Positions 35,023 through 44,077 are shown, counted from the first letter of the stretch. The stretch is DNA of 64,000 nucleotides from Acidisoma cellulosilyticum (GCF_020621385.1 NZ_JAESVA010000004.1:1-64000), one strand, 5' to 3'. Program-made: numbers and translations. Notes: generated by a model from the letters alone, not told the origin.

Positions 35023-35735
35023 AGGGACTGATCGTCGCGGCAGGGCAGGGGGTGCGGCTTCGTGCCAAGGGAGACCTGAAGCCGCTGATTCCGATTAAAG
35101 GCATTCCGCTGATCGAACGCGTGATCGAACAGGCGCGGCGCGGTGGAATTGATGAGTTCTTCGTGGTCAGCGGCTACCGTGGCGACGATCTGCGTGCGGC
35201 CTTGAACAGCTTCGCCGACCGAACCGGCATCCACATTACGCATGTCATCAACCGGGACTGGACAAGGGCGAACGGGCAGTCGGTTTTGATGGCCAAGCAG
35301 TTCCTGGATGAGCCTTTTGTGTTGATGATGTGCGACCATCTTCTGGACCCGGACATTATCCGCAGCCTGATCGACGCACCGCATGCGCCTGACACCGTCA
35401 CATTGGCGGTCGATTTCAATCTGGACAATCCGCTGAACGATCCGGACGACGTGACCCGGGTGAGAAGCGAGGATGGCTTCATCCGGCACATCGGCAAAGT
35501 GATCCGCGACTTCGACTCGTATGACACCGGCGTTTTTCTGTGTACCCCGATCATGTTCGAGGCGCTTGAGGAGAGCCAGGCGAAGGGGGATGACAGCATC
35601 TCCGGCGCCATGAACGTTTTGGCGGCCTGGAACAAAGCGCATATCTTCGACATCCAGGATCGCATTTGGGTCGATGTGGATGATCCCGTCGCCTATGAAA
35701 AGGCAGAGCGTTTGCTGGAATTGGGCCAGCTCTGA
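35019..35735 (+). CDS. Nucleotidyltransferase, likely inositol-1-phosphate cytidylyltransferase
   Basis: 238 aa. N-terminal LIVAAGQGVRLRAKGDLKPLIPI is a sugar-phosphate nucleotidyltransferase signature (GxGxR...KPL), and MMCDHLLDPD holds the metal-binding Asp. Soluble, single domain. Sitting between ino1 and a CDP-alcohol transferase, its likely reaction is CTP + L-myo-inositol 1-phosphate to CDP-inositol, known from archaeal and thermophile di-myo-inositol phosphate synthesis and from Rhodothermus. Activity with another sugar phosphate is possible. It overlaps ino1 by 4 bp and ends 3 bp before the next gene. Confidence 0.8.
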   Translation: MKGLIVAAGQGVRLRAKGDLKPLIPIKGIPLIERVIEQARRGGIDEFFVVSGYRGDDLRAALNSFADRTGIHITHVINRDWTRANGQSVLMAKQFLDEPFVLMMCDHLLDPDIIRSLIDAPHAPDTVTLAVDFNLDNPLNDPDDVTRVRSEDGFIRHIGKVIRDFDSYDTGVFLCTPIMFEALEESQAKGDDSISGAMNVLAAWNKAHIFDIQDRIWVDVDDPVAYEKAERLLELGQL

Positions 35736-35738
35736 CGC

Positions 35739-36680
35739 TTGTCCGAGCAGGCGGCACATAGGGTCGAAAAGAGCGTGACTGCGAAATCGGAGCCGATACG
35801 TCGAACCTCGGAGATCGAGGAGGCGAGCAATCGCTGGCTTATTCATCCGATGGCAACACTGTTGCTGCCGCTGTTCGTCCGCTGGGGCGTGACACCTAAC
35901 CTCGTCTCGCTCTCCGGGATGGCTTGCGGCTTGATCGCCGGTTTTGCCTATTCCCATGTTCCGGCGCCGGCCTGGGTATTGGCTGGTTTCCTGCTCATGC
36001 TGGCTTGGCATGTGATGGACGGCGCGGACGGTCAACTCGCCCGGCTGACGAACGCCCAGTCCGAATTCGGCAAAGTGCTGGATGGGATTTGCGATTACAT
36101 CACGTTTATCGCGGTTTATATCGGCTTAGCCGTCGCTCTCACGCCGCGCGATGGCGTTTGGATATGGTTGCTGGTCGCCCTGGCCGGCGCTTGCCACGCG
36201 GCCCAATCAGCCGCCTATGAAGCGCAGCGCCAGCTTTACGATGTCTGGGGCTGGGGGCGCGTTTCCCGGCGGTTGCACGTGGCAACACCCGAAGCAGCGC
36301 GCTCGGTTACGGGCATGCTGCATCACCTCTATGGTCGGATGCAGGTCTTGTTGCTGGGTCGAGGCATCGAGACCGATGCCCGATTAAGGACCCTGTTGCA
36401 GACGGCGCCCGATAGCGCGGGCGAGTTGCATCGGCGCTATCGGGAAACCTTCGCGCCGGTCGTTCGTCGTTGGAGCGTCATGTGCTCAAACTATCGCACC
36501 GTCGGGATCTTCCTATTCGCTCTAGCCGGCTGCCCGATCGGTTATTTCCTGACAGAGATCGTCCTCCTCTCTGCCGTCAGCTTCTGGCTTATCGATCGGC
36601 AGAATAGGCGCCTCGCCGATTTCCTGCGACAGGTAACCGTTGAGGGCGTTTCGGGTCCGGTGGTCCTTGTTTCTGGCTAG
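35739..36680 (+). CDS. CDP-alcohol phosphatidyltransferase
   Basis: 313 aa if it starts at the TTG at 35739; a GTG at 35775 is an alternative. The full signature D-x2-D-G-x2-A-R-x8-G-x3-D-x3-D is present (DGADGQLAR ... GKVLDGICD), so all catalytic Asp are kept. Membrane helices surround it (LVSLSGMACGLIAGFAY, WVLAGFLLMLAWHV, YITFIAVYIGLAVAL, IFLFALAGCPIGYFL). It transfers the head group of a CDP-linked donor. With ino1 and the cytidylyltransferase upstream, the likely donor is CDP-inositol and the product an inositol phospholipid (or phosphate) in the inner membrane. A mid-protein soluble insertion (about 160-240) is unusually long. Confidence 0.85.
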   Translation: MSEQAAHRVEKSVTAKSEPIRRTSEIEEASNRWLIHPMATLLLPLFVRWGVTPNLVSLSGMACGLIAGFAYSHVPAPAWVLAGFLLMLAWHVMDGADGQLARLTNAQSEFGKVLDGICDYITFIAVYIGLAVALTPRDGVWIWLLVALAGACHAAQSAAYEAQRQLYDVWGWGRVSRRLHVATPEAARSVTGMLHHLYGRMQVLLLGRGIETDARLRTLLQTAPDSAGELHRRYRETFAPVVRRWSVMCSNYRTVGIFLFALAGCPIGYFLTEIVLLSAVSFWLIDRQNRRLADFLRQVTVEGVSGPVVLVSG

Positions 36681-36729
36681 AATCCCCTGCATCCAGGCAA
36701 GCGGCCGTTTCGGCGCCGTGACGGGTAGG

Positions 36730-36750
36730 TCCGCGCAACAAGTGCGCGGA
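36730..36750 (+). terminator. Hairpin after the inositol operon
   Basis: Perfect 8 bp stem TCCGCGCA / TGCGCGGA around ACAAG, 50 bp after the operon's last stop. There is no T-run, so terminator function is only plausible. Confidence 0.4.
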
Positions 36751-36766
36751 TGACCCATTATCATTA

Positions 36767-36813
36767 AGAGCGCCTTTCAAAACGTTTGTACGCGCGGTTT
36801 TGAAATGCGCTCT
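36767..36813. repeat. 17 bp inverted repeat, 13 bp loop
   Basis: Arms 36767-36783 and 36797-36813 match at 16 of 17 positions (AGAGCGCCTTTCAAAAC against AGAGCGCATTTCAAAAC when the right arm is reversed). The loop is 13 bp. It could be a second terminator stem or a palindromic intergenic repeat; copies elsewhere in the genome would decide. Confidence 0.75.
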
Positions 36814-37226
36814 TTGTAAGTCGGCGGCCGATCGCTCGGCGCGGGAAGGCTGGACATTAACCACTCAACTTTCTGCCCGCGGCGCTAAATTATTGCAGAA
36901 AATCCTCATCGTTTCCTAGTCAGCCACAGACATGACTATCGGTAACGGGATCAACTATTCGCGGAAAAGCTTGACCTTGTCGGCCTACTAAGCCTTTTAG
37001 GTAGGGGCATCTCTCCCGAAGAACTAAGCCTTGGCGACTTTCGACAAATCCGTCATCCAATGATGACTGTGATTAGTCCAAAAGTGGTATTTCCCTTGGT
37101 CTGCTCCATCGGGTCGGGTGCTACGATCAGCAGAATGCTAGCCAACCGAAATATTTTGTTAGGAGATCGGCCAACGAAGTTTTAGGTGTCAAGACACGCT
37201 AGAAGCGTTGATGTGGAGATTCGTCC

Positions 37227-38756
37227 ATGACTGACTATGCTTGGTTCCCCGTGACAGGTGACGGAGAAAGCGCCGCCACGGCTTACACCTGGACCATAGG
37301 GCAGTTGCCGTTCAGCATCGGTAACGACTGGGCTAACGTCGACAACGATCCGCCTTATCCGATCTTGACCGGTACTGTGCCGGGTGCGGTCGTGGGCGGT
37401 GTCGCCCAGGACAGCGTCTATCTCTTCGCGGGCGCCGCGAACGGCTCCTTCGTCAATCAGTTCTACACGCCCGATCCCGCTAAGGGCGACCCCTATATCG
37501 CCGAGGACTCATCCGGAAACTACAGCTTTCCGACCGAGGTCGTGCTCAATAGTGGCAGCGTTGCTCTCAATACGCTGGGTCTGGAGTCCATCAACGTCGA
37601 AGACGGGCCGGTCAGCCCCGTATTGGAGGTCCTGGGGTCGACCCTGGATATTCAGGGCTCAATTGAGTCGACCTATGACAGTAGCGAGTTTCCCGCCGGT
37701 CTTTCCTCAATCGTCGCAGATGCCGAGGAATTCGGCGGCTTCTTCGGTATCACCGTCCCGACACCGGGCGGAACGATCGACATCGGCCAGACCGCGACGG
37801 TCGAAGTCGGCGGTACCATCGGTGCTGACGTCGACGTCAATTTCGCGGTCGGCACCGGCGACGTTCTGAAACTGGATGGCGTGACCCAGGCGGCGGCGAC
37901 TGACGGCATTTACACGGTGGGTGCCACTATTTCCGGCTTCGGCATCGGTGCTGAGATCGACCTGTCGAATATCGCTTCCACCAGTCTGAACAGCTTCAGT
38001 TACAATACGGCGACGGGCGTTTTGGACATCAATGTCGGTGACCCGATCGACGTTATGATCACCGTCGCAGGCACCGGCATCGGCTTGACCGGTGGGCTGA
38101 CCGATGCGTCTTTCCATTTCGGTGATGACGGGTCGGGCGGTCTCGCGATTATCGCGTGCTACGCCGCCGGCACCCTGATCGCGACCACCCGGGGCGATAT
38201 TGCGGTCGAGGCGCTGACGATGGACGATCAGGTTCTGACGATTGACGCCGGACCCAGCCCGGTCCGCTGGATCGGCCATCGCGAGGTTAACCTCGCCCGC
38301 CACGCGGCCCCTGAGCTTGTGCGACCGATCCGCGTCCGTGCCGGCACTTTCGGCCAGGGTCTGCCGCTGCGTGATCTCTACCTGTCGCCGGATCATGCCG
38401 TCTTCGCGGAAGGGGTTCTGATCCCCGTCAAACACCTCGCCAACGGCACGACCATCCGGCAGGTCGATGTGGAGACGGTCTCGTATTTTCATATTGAGTT
38501 GGAAAAACACGCGATTATTCTTGCCGAGGGCCTGCCCTGCGAAAGCTACCTCGACACCGGGGATCGCGCGTCGTTCGGCGATGGCGGCGCAGCAACCGAA
38601 CTCCATCCGGCATGGGGGTCAGAGGCGCGCGACGTCACGCTGATCATGGATGCATTGGGATGCGCACCGTTCCGCGTGACGGGACCGGAAGTCGAGCGAG
38701 CCAAGGCGCTGCTTGGGTCCCACGTCGATCGCACGGGTGAATACCTGGCTGCCTGA
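37227..38756 (+). CDS. Hint-domain surface protein
   Basis: 509 aa, complete. Residues 1 to about 300 are acidic, Gly/Ser/Thr-rich and beta-strand-like with no signal peptide at the N-terminus (MTDYAWFPVTGDGESAA), so secretion would need a type I or other C-terminal or non-classical route. The Hint domain begins at Cys311 (CYAAGTLIATTRGDIAVEAL) and includes LYLSPDHAVFAEGVLIPVKHL and NGTTIRQV. It aligns in order with the C-terminal part of the protein at 1-1619, so the two are paralogues with different passengers. It has a long leader (36900-37226) and no neighbour on the same strand. Confidence 0.8.
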   Translation: MTDYAWFPVTGDGESAATAYTWTIGQLPFSIGNDWANVDNDPPYPILTGTVPGAVVGGVAQDSVYLFAGAANGSFVNQFYTPDPAKGDPYIAEDSSGNYSFPTEVVLNSGSVALNTLGLESINVEDGPVSPVLEVLGSTLDIQGSIESTYDSSEFPAGLSSIVADAEEFGGFFGITVPTPGGTIDIGQTATVEVGGTIGADVDVNFAVGTGDVLKLDGVTQAAATDGIYTVGATISGFGIGAEIDLSNIASTSLNSFSYNTATGVLDINVGDPIDVMITVAGTGIGLTGGLTDASFHFGDDGSGGLAIIACYAAGTLIATTRGDIAVEALTMDDQVLTIDAGPSPVRWIGHREVNLARHAAPELVRPIRVRAGTFGQGLPLRDLYLSPDHAVFAEGVLIPVKHLANGTTIRQVDVETVSYFHIELEKHAIILAEGLPCESYLDTGDRASFGDGGAATELHPAWGSEARDVTLIMDALGCAPFRVTGPEVERAKALLGSHVDRTGEYLAA

Positions 38757-38758
38757 TT

Positions 38759-38790
38759 GCGCCAGAGCGTACCGCGTTTCAGACTGGCGC
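38759..38790. terminator. Inverted repeat between converging genes
   Basis: Perfect 7 bp arms GCGCCAG / CTGGCGC with an 18 bp loop, starting 3 bp after the Hint gene stop and before the converging lptG stop at 38876. The loop is long, so terminator function is uncertain. Confidence 0.35.
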
Positions 38791-38875
38791 CGAATAATTG
38801 CATCCGCCTGGGCCAAAAATTGCCGATGACCAAATCCACAGGCGCTGCTGGTGCGTCACTAAAACCTGACGGACT

Positions 38876-39991
38876 CTACGAGCGACGGAAGAAGCCTATC
38901 GCCAAAGCCATCAGCAGAAAAGAAGGGGCCAGGGCCGCCACTGCGGGATTGAGATCAAGCACGAGGTCCAGATTGCCGGCAATCTGTTGCGCAAGCGAGC
39001 ATACAACACCGAAGCAGGCGCCAATCGCGATCTGAGAGCCGGTATTTTGCGTGCGCGAGGGGCGGAAGACAAAAATAAATGAAATAAGGATCATCGCGAG
39101 CGTGGCGAAGGGCAAGTCAACCTTCATCCAAAATTCCTGTTCGTACAGAAGCGCTTGCAGATGTCGTTGCCGCAGACTGCGGATGTATTTGTATAGCGCT
39201 ATCGGTGGCATGCTGTCCGGGGGCAGACGCAGCAGCTGCGTCTGGCTTGCGGAGAGGAACGGTTGCCACATAAGCGCGGCCTCACGCTCAGTCTGAAAAC
39301 TTCCGCCTGACAGGCGTTTACGGGTGGCATTGGCCAGCAGCCACCGCCCGTCGGGGCGAATGTCCGCCCTGTCGGCGTGAAGATACTCTGCCAGCGTGCC
39401 GTCCGTGTTGAACTCATAGACGTCGATGTTTGTCGGTATATCGCGCCGCTCGAAATGCTGAACGTGCAAATACTGGCGGTCGCCGTAGGCCCAGAAGTCA
39501 TCCTCGCTGCGGAGTGACGTGTATAGGGCGACGCTTCGTTCCTGCTGAGCAAATTGCTGGGATATCGGGATGCCATACTCGGCCAGCAGAAAGAGCAGCA
39601 GCCCGATCGGGATCATGAGCCTTATTGCCGTGCCACCGATGCGATATTCCGACATCCCGGCGGCACGGAGCGCCGTCAACTCGGATTGTCTCCCCAAACC
39701 CCCGAGCCCCAAAAGACATCCGATGAGCATCGCTGAAGGCGTCACCTGCAATAGCCGGTAGGGCATCGTGCAAAGCGTGTAGAGCGCAGCATCGGCGACC
39801 TGATAGTGACCTTCCCCAACTGATGCCAATTGCTCGACGAATTCCAGCAGGCTGAACAGCGCGGTCAGGGCGCAAGCCACAAGGCAATAGGCCCGGAGGA
39901 TGATCCATCCGATATAGCGGTCCGCCGTGCTGAGCGCCAAAATACCCAGGACGCGAATCAGGATCCGCAATGGCAGCGGTCGCCTTCTCAT
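38876..39991 (-). CDS. lptG: LPS export permease LptG
   Basis: 371 aa from the ATG at 39991, which overlaps the lptF stop as ATGA; the frame to 40081 lies inside lptF. YjgP/YjgQ family: N-terminal helices (TADRYIGWIILRAYCLVACALTALFSLLEF split over two lines of sequence), an LPS-binding periplasmic beta-jellyroll in the middle, and C-terminal helices (ATLAMILISFIFVFRP, AVAALAPSFLLMALAIGF). With LptF and LptB it extracts lipopolysaccharide from the inner membrane. Naming of F versus G follows gene order and homology by eye. Confidence 0.85.
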   Translation of the reverse strand: MRRRPLPLRILIRVLGILALSTADRYIGWIILRAYCLVACALTALFSLLEFVEQLASVGEGHYQVADAALYTLCTMPYRLLQVTPSAMLIGCLLGLGGLGRQSELTALRAAGMSEYRIGGTAIRLMIPIGLLLFLLAEYGIPISQQFAQQERSVALYTSLRSEDDFWAYGDRQYLHVQHFERRDIPTNIDVYEFNTDGTLAEYLHADRADIRPDGRWLLANATRKRLSGGSFQTEREAALMWQPFLSASQTQLLRLPPDSMPPIALYKYIRSLRQRHLQALLYEQEFWMKVDLPFATLAMILISFIFVFRPSRTQNTGSQIAIGACFGVVCSLAQQIAGNLDLVLDLNPAVAALAPSFLLMALAIGFFRRS

Positions 39992-41082
39992 GCCTGACGG
40001 CGCCTGGGTCTGAGGATAATGGCCAGCCAGGGTTTGACGAGCATGCTCAATAGGACGAGCGCCAATGCTCCCGGCACCCACAAAATGCCCGGCAGGCTGG
40101 GCACAATCCCATGCTGTACCCAGGTTCGCGCCGAGGTGAAGAGCAGATAATAGGCGAAGTAAGCCAGGATCGCCGTACCGAACCTCGCATAACGACCTTG
40201 CCGCCCCTTACGAAGGCTCATCGGGATGCCCAGAAGCCCAAGCAAGATCGTGGAAAGCGGTGTTGACAAGCGCCACTGCAGTTCCGCGATATCGGCCGGA
40301 TCGGTTGATCTGAACAGCGCGGCGCTTGGCGTGACCACCGCGCTGTAATCTGTCGCGAGCGAGGATTTGGGATTGGGGTTCAAAACCAGATCGGCGGCAT
40401 CCAGCACCTGATCGCTTTTGGTCCCATCCTGCCAAAACCGATAAATATGCGCGTCGAGCAGGTGGACCTGAGAAACGCCTGCCTGCCAGGATGCCATCAT
40501 TGAATTGGCCAGGCGCGCGGAGATAATTTCCGTATAGTCGTCATGCCGGATCTGGACGAAAACATCCTCTGCCGGTGCGCCGGGTCCGGCGCGCCGCGCG
40601 AAGAATATCACGCGCCGGCCATGCTGGCCGATGTAGAAAGTATCCGCCTCCATCGCGCCTGTTTGAAGCGTAATCGCTGCGATGCCGGCTAACGCATGTA
40701 GCCGAGCATAGGCCCAAGGGCGCGCGTACAAGGACAGCACAGCCACCGCTATAGCCAGCATGACACCGAGGTTGATGACGCTTCCCAAAATTTTCCGAGG
40801 CGGAAACGTCAGCGCAAGCATCGCCGTGATTTCCGAATCTCCCCCCATTCTGCCGAAAGCCAGAATCACCGCGACGTATAGCGAAATTGGAATGAGCGTA
40901 TCCTGCGCGATTAAGAGCTTAAGGCCGATCAGCTGGACGATGCTGCTGGCGGGAAGCAGGCCGCTTGCGGCGTCTGACAAATACCCCGCGGCGCTATACG
41001 TCGCGAACAGCACCATCAAGACGACCAAAACACGCAAAAAAGGCGCCGTGATTTCTCGGAGAAGGTAACGGGCGATGATCAA
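39988..41082 (-). CDS. lptF: LPS export permease LptF
   Basis: 364 aa. The start IIARYLLREITAPFLRVLVVLM and the block SEITAMLALTFPPRKI are typical of LptF/YjgP, with SLPGILWVPGALALVLLSMLV at the C-terminal membrane end. It forms a heterodimer with LptG and is translated with it through a 4 bp overlap. The operon is transcribed away from the glycosyltransferase at 41392. Confidence 0.87.
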   Translation of the reverse strand: MIIARYLLREITAPFLRVLVVLMVLFATYSAAGYLSDAASGLLPASSIVQLIGLKLLIAQDTLIPISLYVAVILAFGRMGGDSEITAMLALTFPPRKILGSVINLGVMLAIAVAVLSLYARPWAYARLHALAGIAAITLQTGAMEADTFYIGQHGRRVIFFARRAGPGAPAEDVFVQIRHDDYTEIISARLANSMMASWQAGVSQVHLLDAHIYRFWQDGTKSDQVLDAADLVLNPNPKSSLATDYSAVVTPSAALFRSTDPADIAELQWRLSTPLSTILLGLLGIPMSLRKGRQGRYARFGTAILAYFAYYLLFTSARTWVQHGIVPSLPGILWVPGALALVLLSMLVKPWLAIILRPRRRQA

Positions 41083-41391
41083 GGCAGGAAGCCGTTCCTT
41101 CTGGGTCTCGCCGCTATAGACCTTGCCACGCCGTCTTTATGCCAACTCATCGTAACTGCTGCTCCGACGCCGACGATGTCAGCCGCGTTTATATCCAATA
41201 TCGCGGTCTGGCCAGCCTGGACTCATGAGATTAAGCGGTTACACCGTCCTGCCGGACGGCGCGGAAACGCGGGCAAGACGATGTTCGGCGGAGACAGAGT
41301 GCTATAGATAGAATGCTTCATTGCTCCCTATCCTTGGCTCGTCCGCCGATGGGCGGGGGCTTGGTTATGTCGATTGTCCTGGCGGATTTCT
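41083..41391. promoter_or_regulatory. Divergent region between lptF and a glycosyltransferase
   Basis: 309 bp, expected to carry promoters for both sides. A perfect 6 bp stem CCGTCC / GGACGG with loop TGCC lies at 41244-41259. TATAGATAGAAT near 41304 is an AT-rich block that could be a -10 region for the plus-strand gene. Nothing more certain is visible. Confidence 0.4.
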
Positions 41392-42645
41392 ATGAAGATT
41401 TTGTTCGCCTTCGAGAACGCGCTGCCTAGTGCTCAGGCAGACGCGGAAGTGTTCATGGCGACAGCCGAGGCCCTGGCGCCCTTTACGACGCAGGCTTGGC
41501 TGCATATCCCCGCGCCAAATGCCGCGTCCCTAGCGGCGGCCCGACTTGTCCGAGGCGTTGCGATGGTTTCTGCCTGGGCACCCGGCCGTCCGGCCGTTCT
41601 GCGTCACATCCTCTGCGGATTGACGATTGTCTGCCGCCGCGCCTTCCGCGAAGCGGATCTTGTCTATACGCGAAACCTTTGGGTCGCCTGGATATCGCTC
41701 ATCTTCGGCCAGCGGGTGGCCTTCGATCACTATCGGCCTTGGCCGGATCAGATCCCGCCGCTACAGCGCTGGCTGTATAGCCTGTTCTCTCACCCCCGTC
41801 TGATCGTGAACATTTGCCATTCCGACTACACGCGCCAGGCCTATCTTCGGCTTGGCGTTGATGGAGCCAAACTGCGTCGGGTTTTGAATGGTTTCGAGCC
41901 GCAGCGGCTTCGCAATCCCGTTTTGCCGACAGAAGCCAAGTCCCATCTCGGTTTAGATCCGACGCGGAAATACGTGGTCTATACCGGCCGCGTGAACCAT
42001 AAGAAGGGCCTTGCCCTGGTGGTGCGGGCCGCGAAGATGCTGCCGGATCTGGAATTTCTGCTTGTCGGCTCCAGCGCGGAGGGCCCTATCGAGGCGCTGG
42101 CGCGCGATGTGCCCAATGTCAGGATAATCCCCTTCCAGCAGCCCGATGCGCTCGTTCAATACATCTACGCGGCCGATGTGCTGTTGATTCCGCCGTCGCG
42201 GGAGCCGCTGGCGCAATTCGGTTCGACCGTGCTGCCGCTCAAGGTCTTTTTCTATCTGAGTGCCGGCCGGCCGATCCTCGCCGGCGATACGTCCGATGTG
42301 CGGGAAGTTTTGCGGCACGGCGAGAATGCCTGGCTATGCGCGCCGGACCAGCCGGAGGCTCTGGTCGATGGCCTGATGCGACTGACGGAGGATGCAGGCC
42401 TGGCGGCGCGCCTGGCAGCCGCAGCGCAGGCCGATAGCGCCGCCTTGACCTGGACGGCGCGTGCCACGCGCATATCGAGTATTCTGACCGAGCGCCTGCA
42501 AGCCCACCGCACGGCGCCGGCCCCATGGGGCAGACAGCAGAGCATGCGTTGGCGCCAATTATCCTGGCGTTGGCTGCGCCATTTACGCCGCACCCGTTTC
42601 TGGATCCTGCCGCCGGACGAGTTGACCGACGAGCCCAATGGATAG
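41392..42645 (+). CDS. GT4 family glycosyltransferase
   Basis: 417 aa from the ATG at 41392 (MKILFAFENALPSAQADAE); a TTG six codons upstream is less likely. GT-B fold features: an acceptor-side N-domain ending in a helix after FDHYRPWPDQIPP, then YTGRVNHKKGLALVVRAAKML, ADVLLIPPSREPLAQFGSTVLPLKVFFYLSAGRPILAGDT, that is, the E..GL-type donor-binding region in a modified form. It likely adds a sugar to a polyprenyl-linked or surface glycan. It overlaps the flippase gene by 8 bp. Confidence 0.85.
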   Translation: MKILFAFENALPSAQADAEVFMATAEALAPFTTQAWLHIPAPNAASLAAARLVRGVAMVSAWAPGRPAVLRHILCGLTIVCRRAFREADLVYTRNLWVAWISLIFGQRVAFDHYRPWPDQIPPLQRWLYSLFSHPRLIVNICHSDYTRQAYLRLGVDGAKLRRVLNGFEPQRLRNPVLPTEAKSHLGLDPTRKYVVYTGRVNHKKGLALVVRAAKMLPDLEFLLVGSSAEGPIEALARDVPNVRIIPFQQPDALVQYIYAADVLLIPPSREPLAQFGSTVLPLKVFFYLSAGRPILAGDTSDVREVLRHGENAWLCAPDQPEALVDGLMRLTEDAGLAARLAAAAQADSAALTWTARATRISSILTERLQAHRTAPAPWGRQQSMRWRQLSWRWLRHLRRTRFWILPPDELTDEPNG

Positions 42646-44074
42646 CCATCAGCAGCATCTTGCCCGCGGCTTCAATTGGCTTGGAGGCGCCACAATCCTC
42701 GCCAAACTGGTCGATTTTTCGACGATCATTGTGGTTTTGCTCTGCCTGACCAAGCAACAGGTCGGTATCGGCTCACTGGTCGTTTCCTTCGCCATGATCC
42801 TGGAGGCTCTGAACGGCCTGGGGACAAGCGATGCCTTGGTGCAGGCCAGCCTGGTCTCTCGCCTGCAACTCGACAGCTTGTTCTGGTTCATTCTCGGATC
42901 GGCTGTGCTTGTGGGGGCGGTGACCTTTCTGCTGGCGCCTTTGGTGGCTGCGCTATGCGACAATCCCAGCATCATCGCCTATCTGGGGCTGGTCGCGCTT
43001 AAACAGCCGATTGTGGCAATGGCCGTCATTCCCCTGGCCTTGCTCAATCGAGGACTGCGCTACGACCGCATAGCGATCGTCGGCGTCAGCGCCACGCTTG
43101 GCGGGGCGCTGACGCGGCTGGCCCTGGCTTTCTGGGGAGCGGGAAGCTGGGTGCTGGTCGTGGGCTATACCGCGAGCGGGTTTTACGTGTTGCTCGGCGC
43201 CCTGGTGGCGCGACCGTTCGTTCCGCGTTTCCGCTTCGATTATGCCGCGATCCGGCCGCTTCTGAGCTTCGGCCTGCGGGCCGCGAGTTCCAACCTGTCA
43301 GAGCAGGTATTTAAGAATGTCGATTACCTGCTGGTAGGCTGGTTCTACGGCGCCGCGCCGCTGGCAAGCTATCGCTTGGCTTTCGATGCGGCGATGGAAC
43401 CTGCGACTGCGATCAGCACGGTCATCCGCCGGACCGCATTGCCGGTCTTCGCACGCACGGCGGCGGAGCCAGGGGAACTCGCGGTCGCGCTGACATGGGC
43501 AGTGCAGAGGCTTCTTCGGCTCGCGGCCCCCCTCATGATGGTGTTGGTGCTGATAGCCAGACCCTTGACCGGGTTGATCCACGACGAGCACGGCCACAGT
43601 TACGCCTCGTCCGCGCTGCCAATGCAATTGCTGGCGGTCGCAGCCTTGTTGCGGGTGACGACCGAACTGTTATTCCCGGTGCTGCTGGCGGCCGGCCGGC
43701 CCGGAATCGCCGCGCGGCTGTCTGTGGGTATTCTATTGACGCTCACGCTCGCAATTTTCCTGGTTGGATACCTTCTGCCGCAGGGGCCAGGGATCATTGC
43801 GGTCGCTGGTTGCTGGTTGGCTATCTATCCGTTCGTGCTCGTTTGGGGCGCGCGGATGCTGCACCGGGATCTGCGATTCCCATTGAGAGCACTGGCGCGC
43901 GTTCTGGTCGAAACTGCCGCCAGCCTTGGCGTCACACTCGCGCTAGTGGTTTTGGCCGAGGCGCTGGCTGGCAACCCCGCATCTTGGGTGCAGATTGTGA
44001 TTGTGCTTCTGGCGACGGCTTTGGTGCAGGGCGGCTTGTATCTGCGAGGGCGACAGCGCATCAAACTTGCCTGA
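42638..44074 (+). CDS. Wzx-like polysaccharide flippase (MOP superfamily)
   Basis: 478 aa with about 12-14 membrane helices. The N-terminus GGATILAKLVDFSTIIVVLLCL and the central LLSFGLRAASSNLSEQVFKNVDYLLVGWFYGAAPLASYRLAF match the polysaccharide_synt/WzxC type. It flips undecaprenyl-linked oligosaccharide across the inner membrane. It overlaps the upstream glycosyltransferase by 8 bp, so the pair likely acts on the same glycan. The substrate is unknown. Confidence 0.87.
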   Translation: MDSHQQHLARGFNWLGGATILAKLVDFSTIIVVLLCLTKQQVGIGSLVVSFAMILEALNGLGTSDALVQASLVSRLQLDSLFWFILGSAVLVGAVTFLLAPLVAALCDNPSIIAYLGLVALKQPIVAMAVIPLALLNRGLRYDRIAIVGVSATLGGALTRLALAFWGAGSWVLVVGYTASGFYVLLGALVARPFVPRFRFDYAAIRPLLSFGLRAASSNLSEQVFKNVDYLLVGWFYGAAPLASYRLAFDAAMEPATAISTVIRRTALPVFARTAAEPGELAVALTWAVQRLLRLAAPLMMVLVLIARPLTGLIHDEHGHSYASSALPMQLLAVAALLRVTTELLFPVLLAAGRPGIAARLSVGILLTLTLAIFLVGYLLPQGPGIIAVAGCWLAIYPFVLVWGARMLHRDLRFPLRALARVLVETAASLGVTLALVVLAEALAGNPASWVQIVIVLLATALVQGGLYLRGRQRIKLA

Positions 44075-44077
44075 CGC

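Larger units (their letters stand above)
36681..37226. other. Long intergenic region with several hairpins
   Basis: 546 bp between the inositol operon and the second Hint gene, with no gene found. It holds an 8 bp stem at 36730-36750, an 18 bp-class inverted repeat at 36767-36813, and three smaller hairpins in the Hint leader (36984-37005, 37052-37067, 37196-37208). The last one ends 18 bp before the Hint ATG. No known riboswitch consensus could be matched. Confidence 0.5.

Noticed and set aside
36960-37040. Possible c-di-GMP (GEMM) riboswitch in the Hint leader
   Set aside because: GGCCTA and AGGTAG words occur, but the first hairpin with its GNRA loop and the receptor do not line up.
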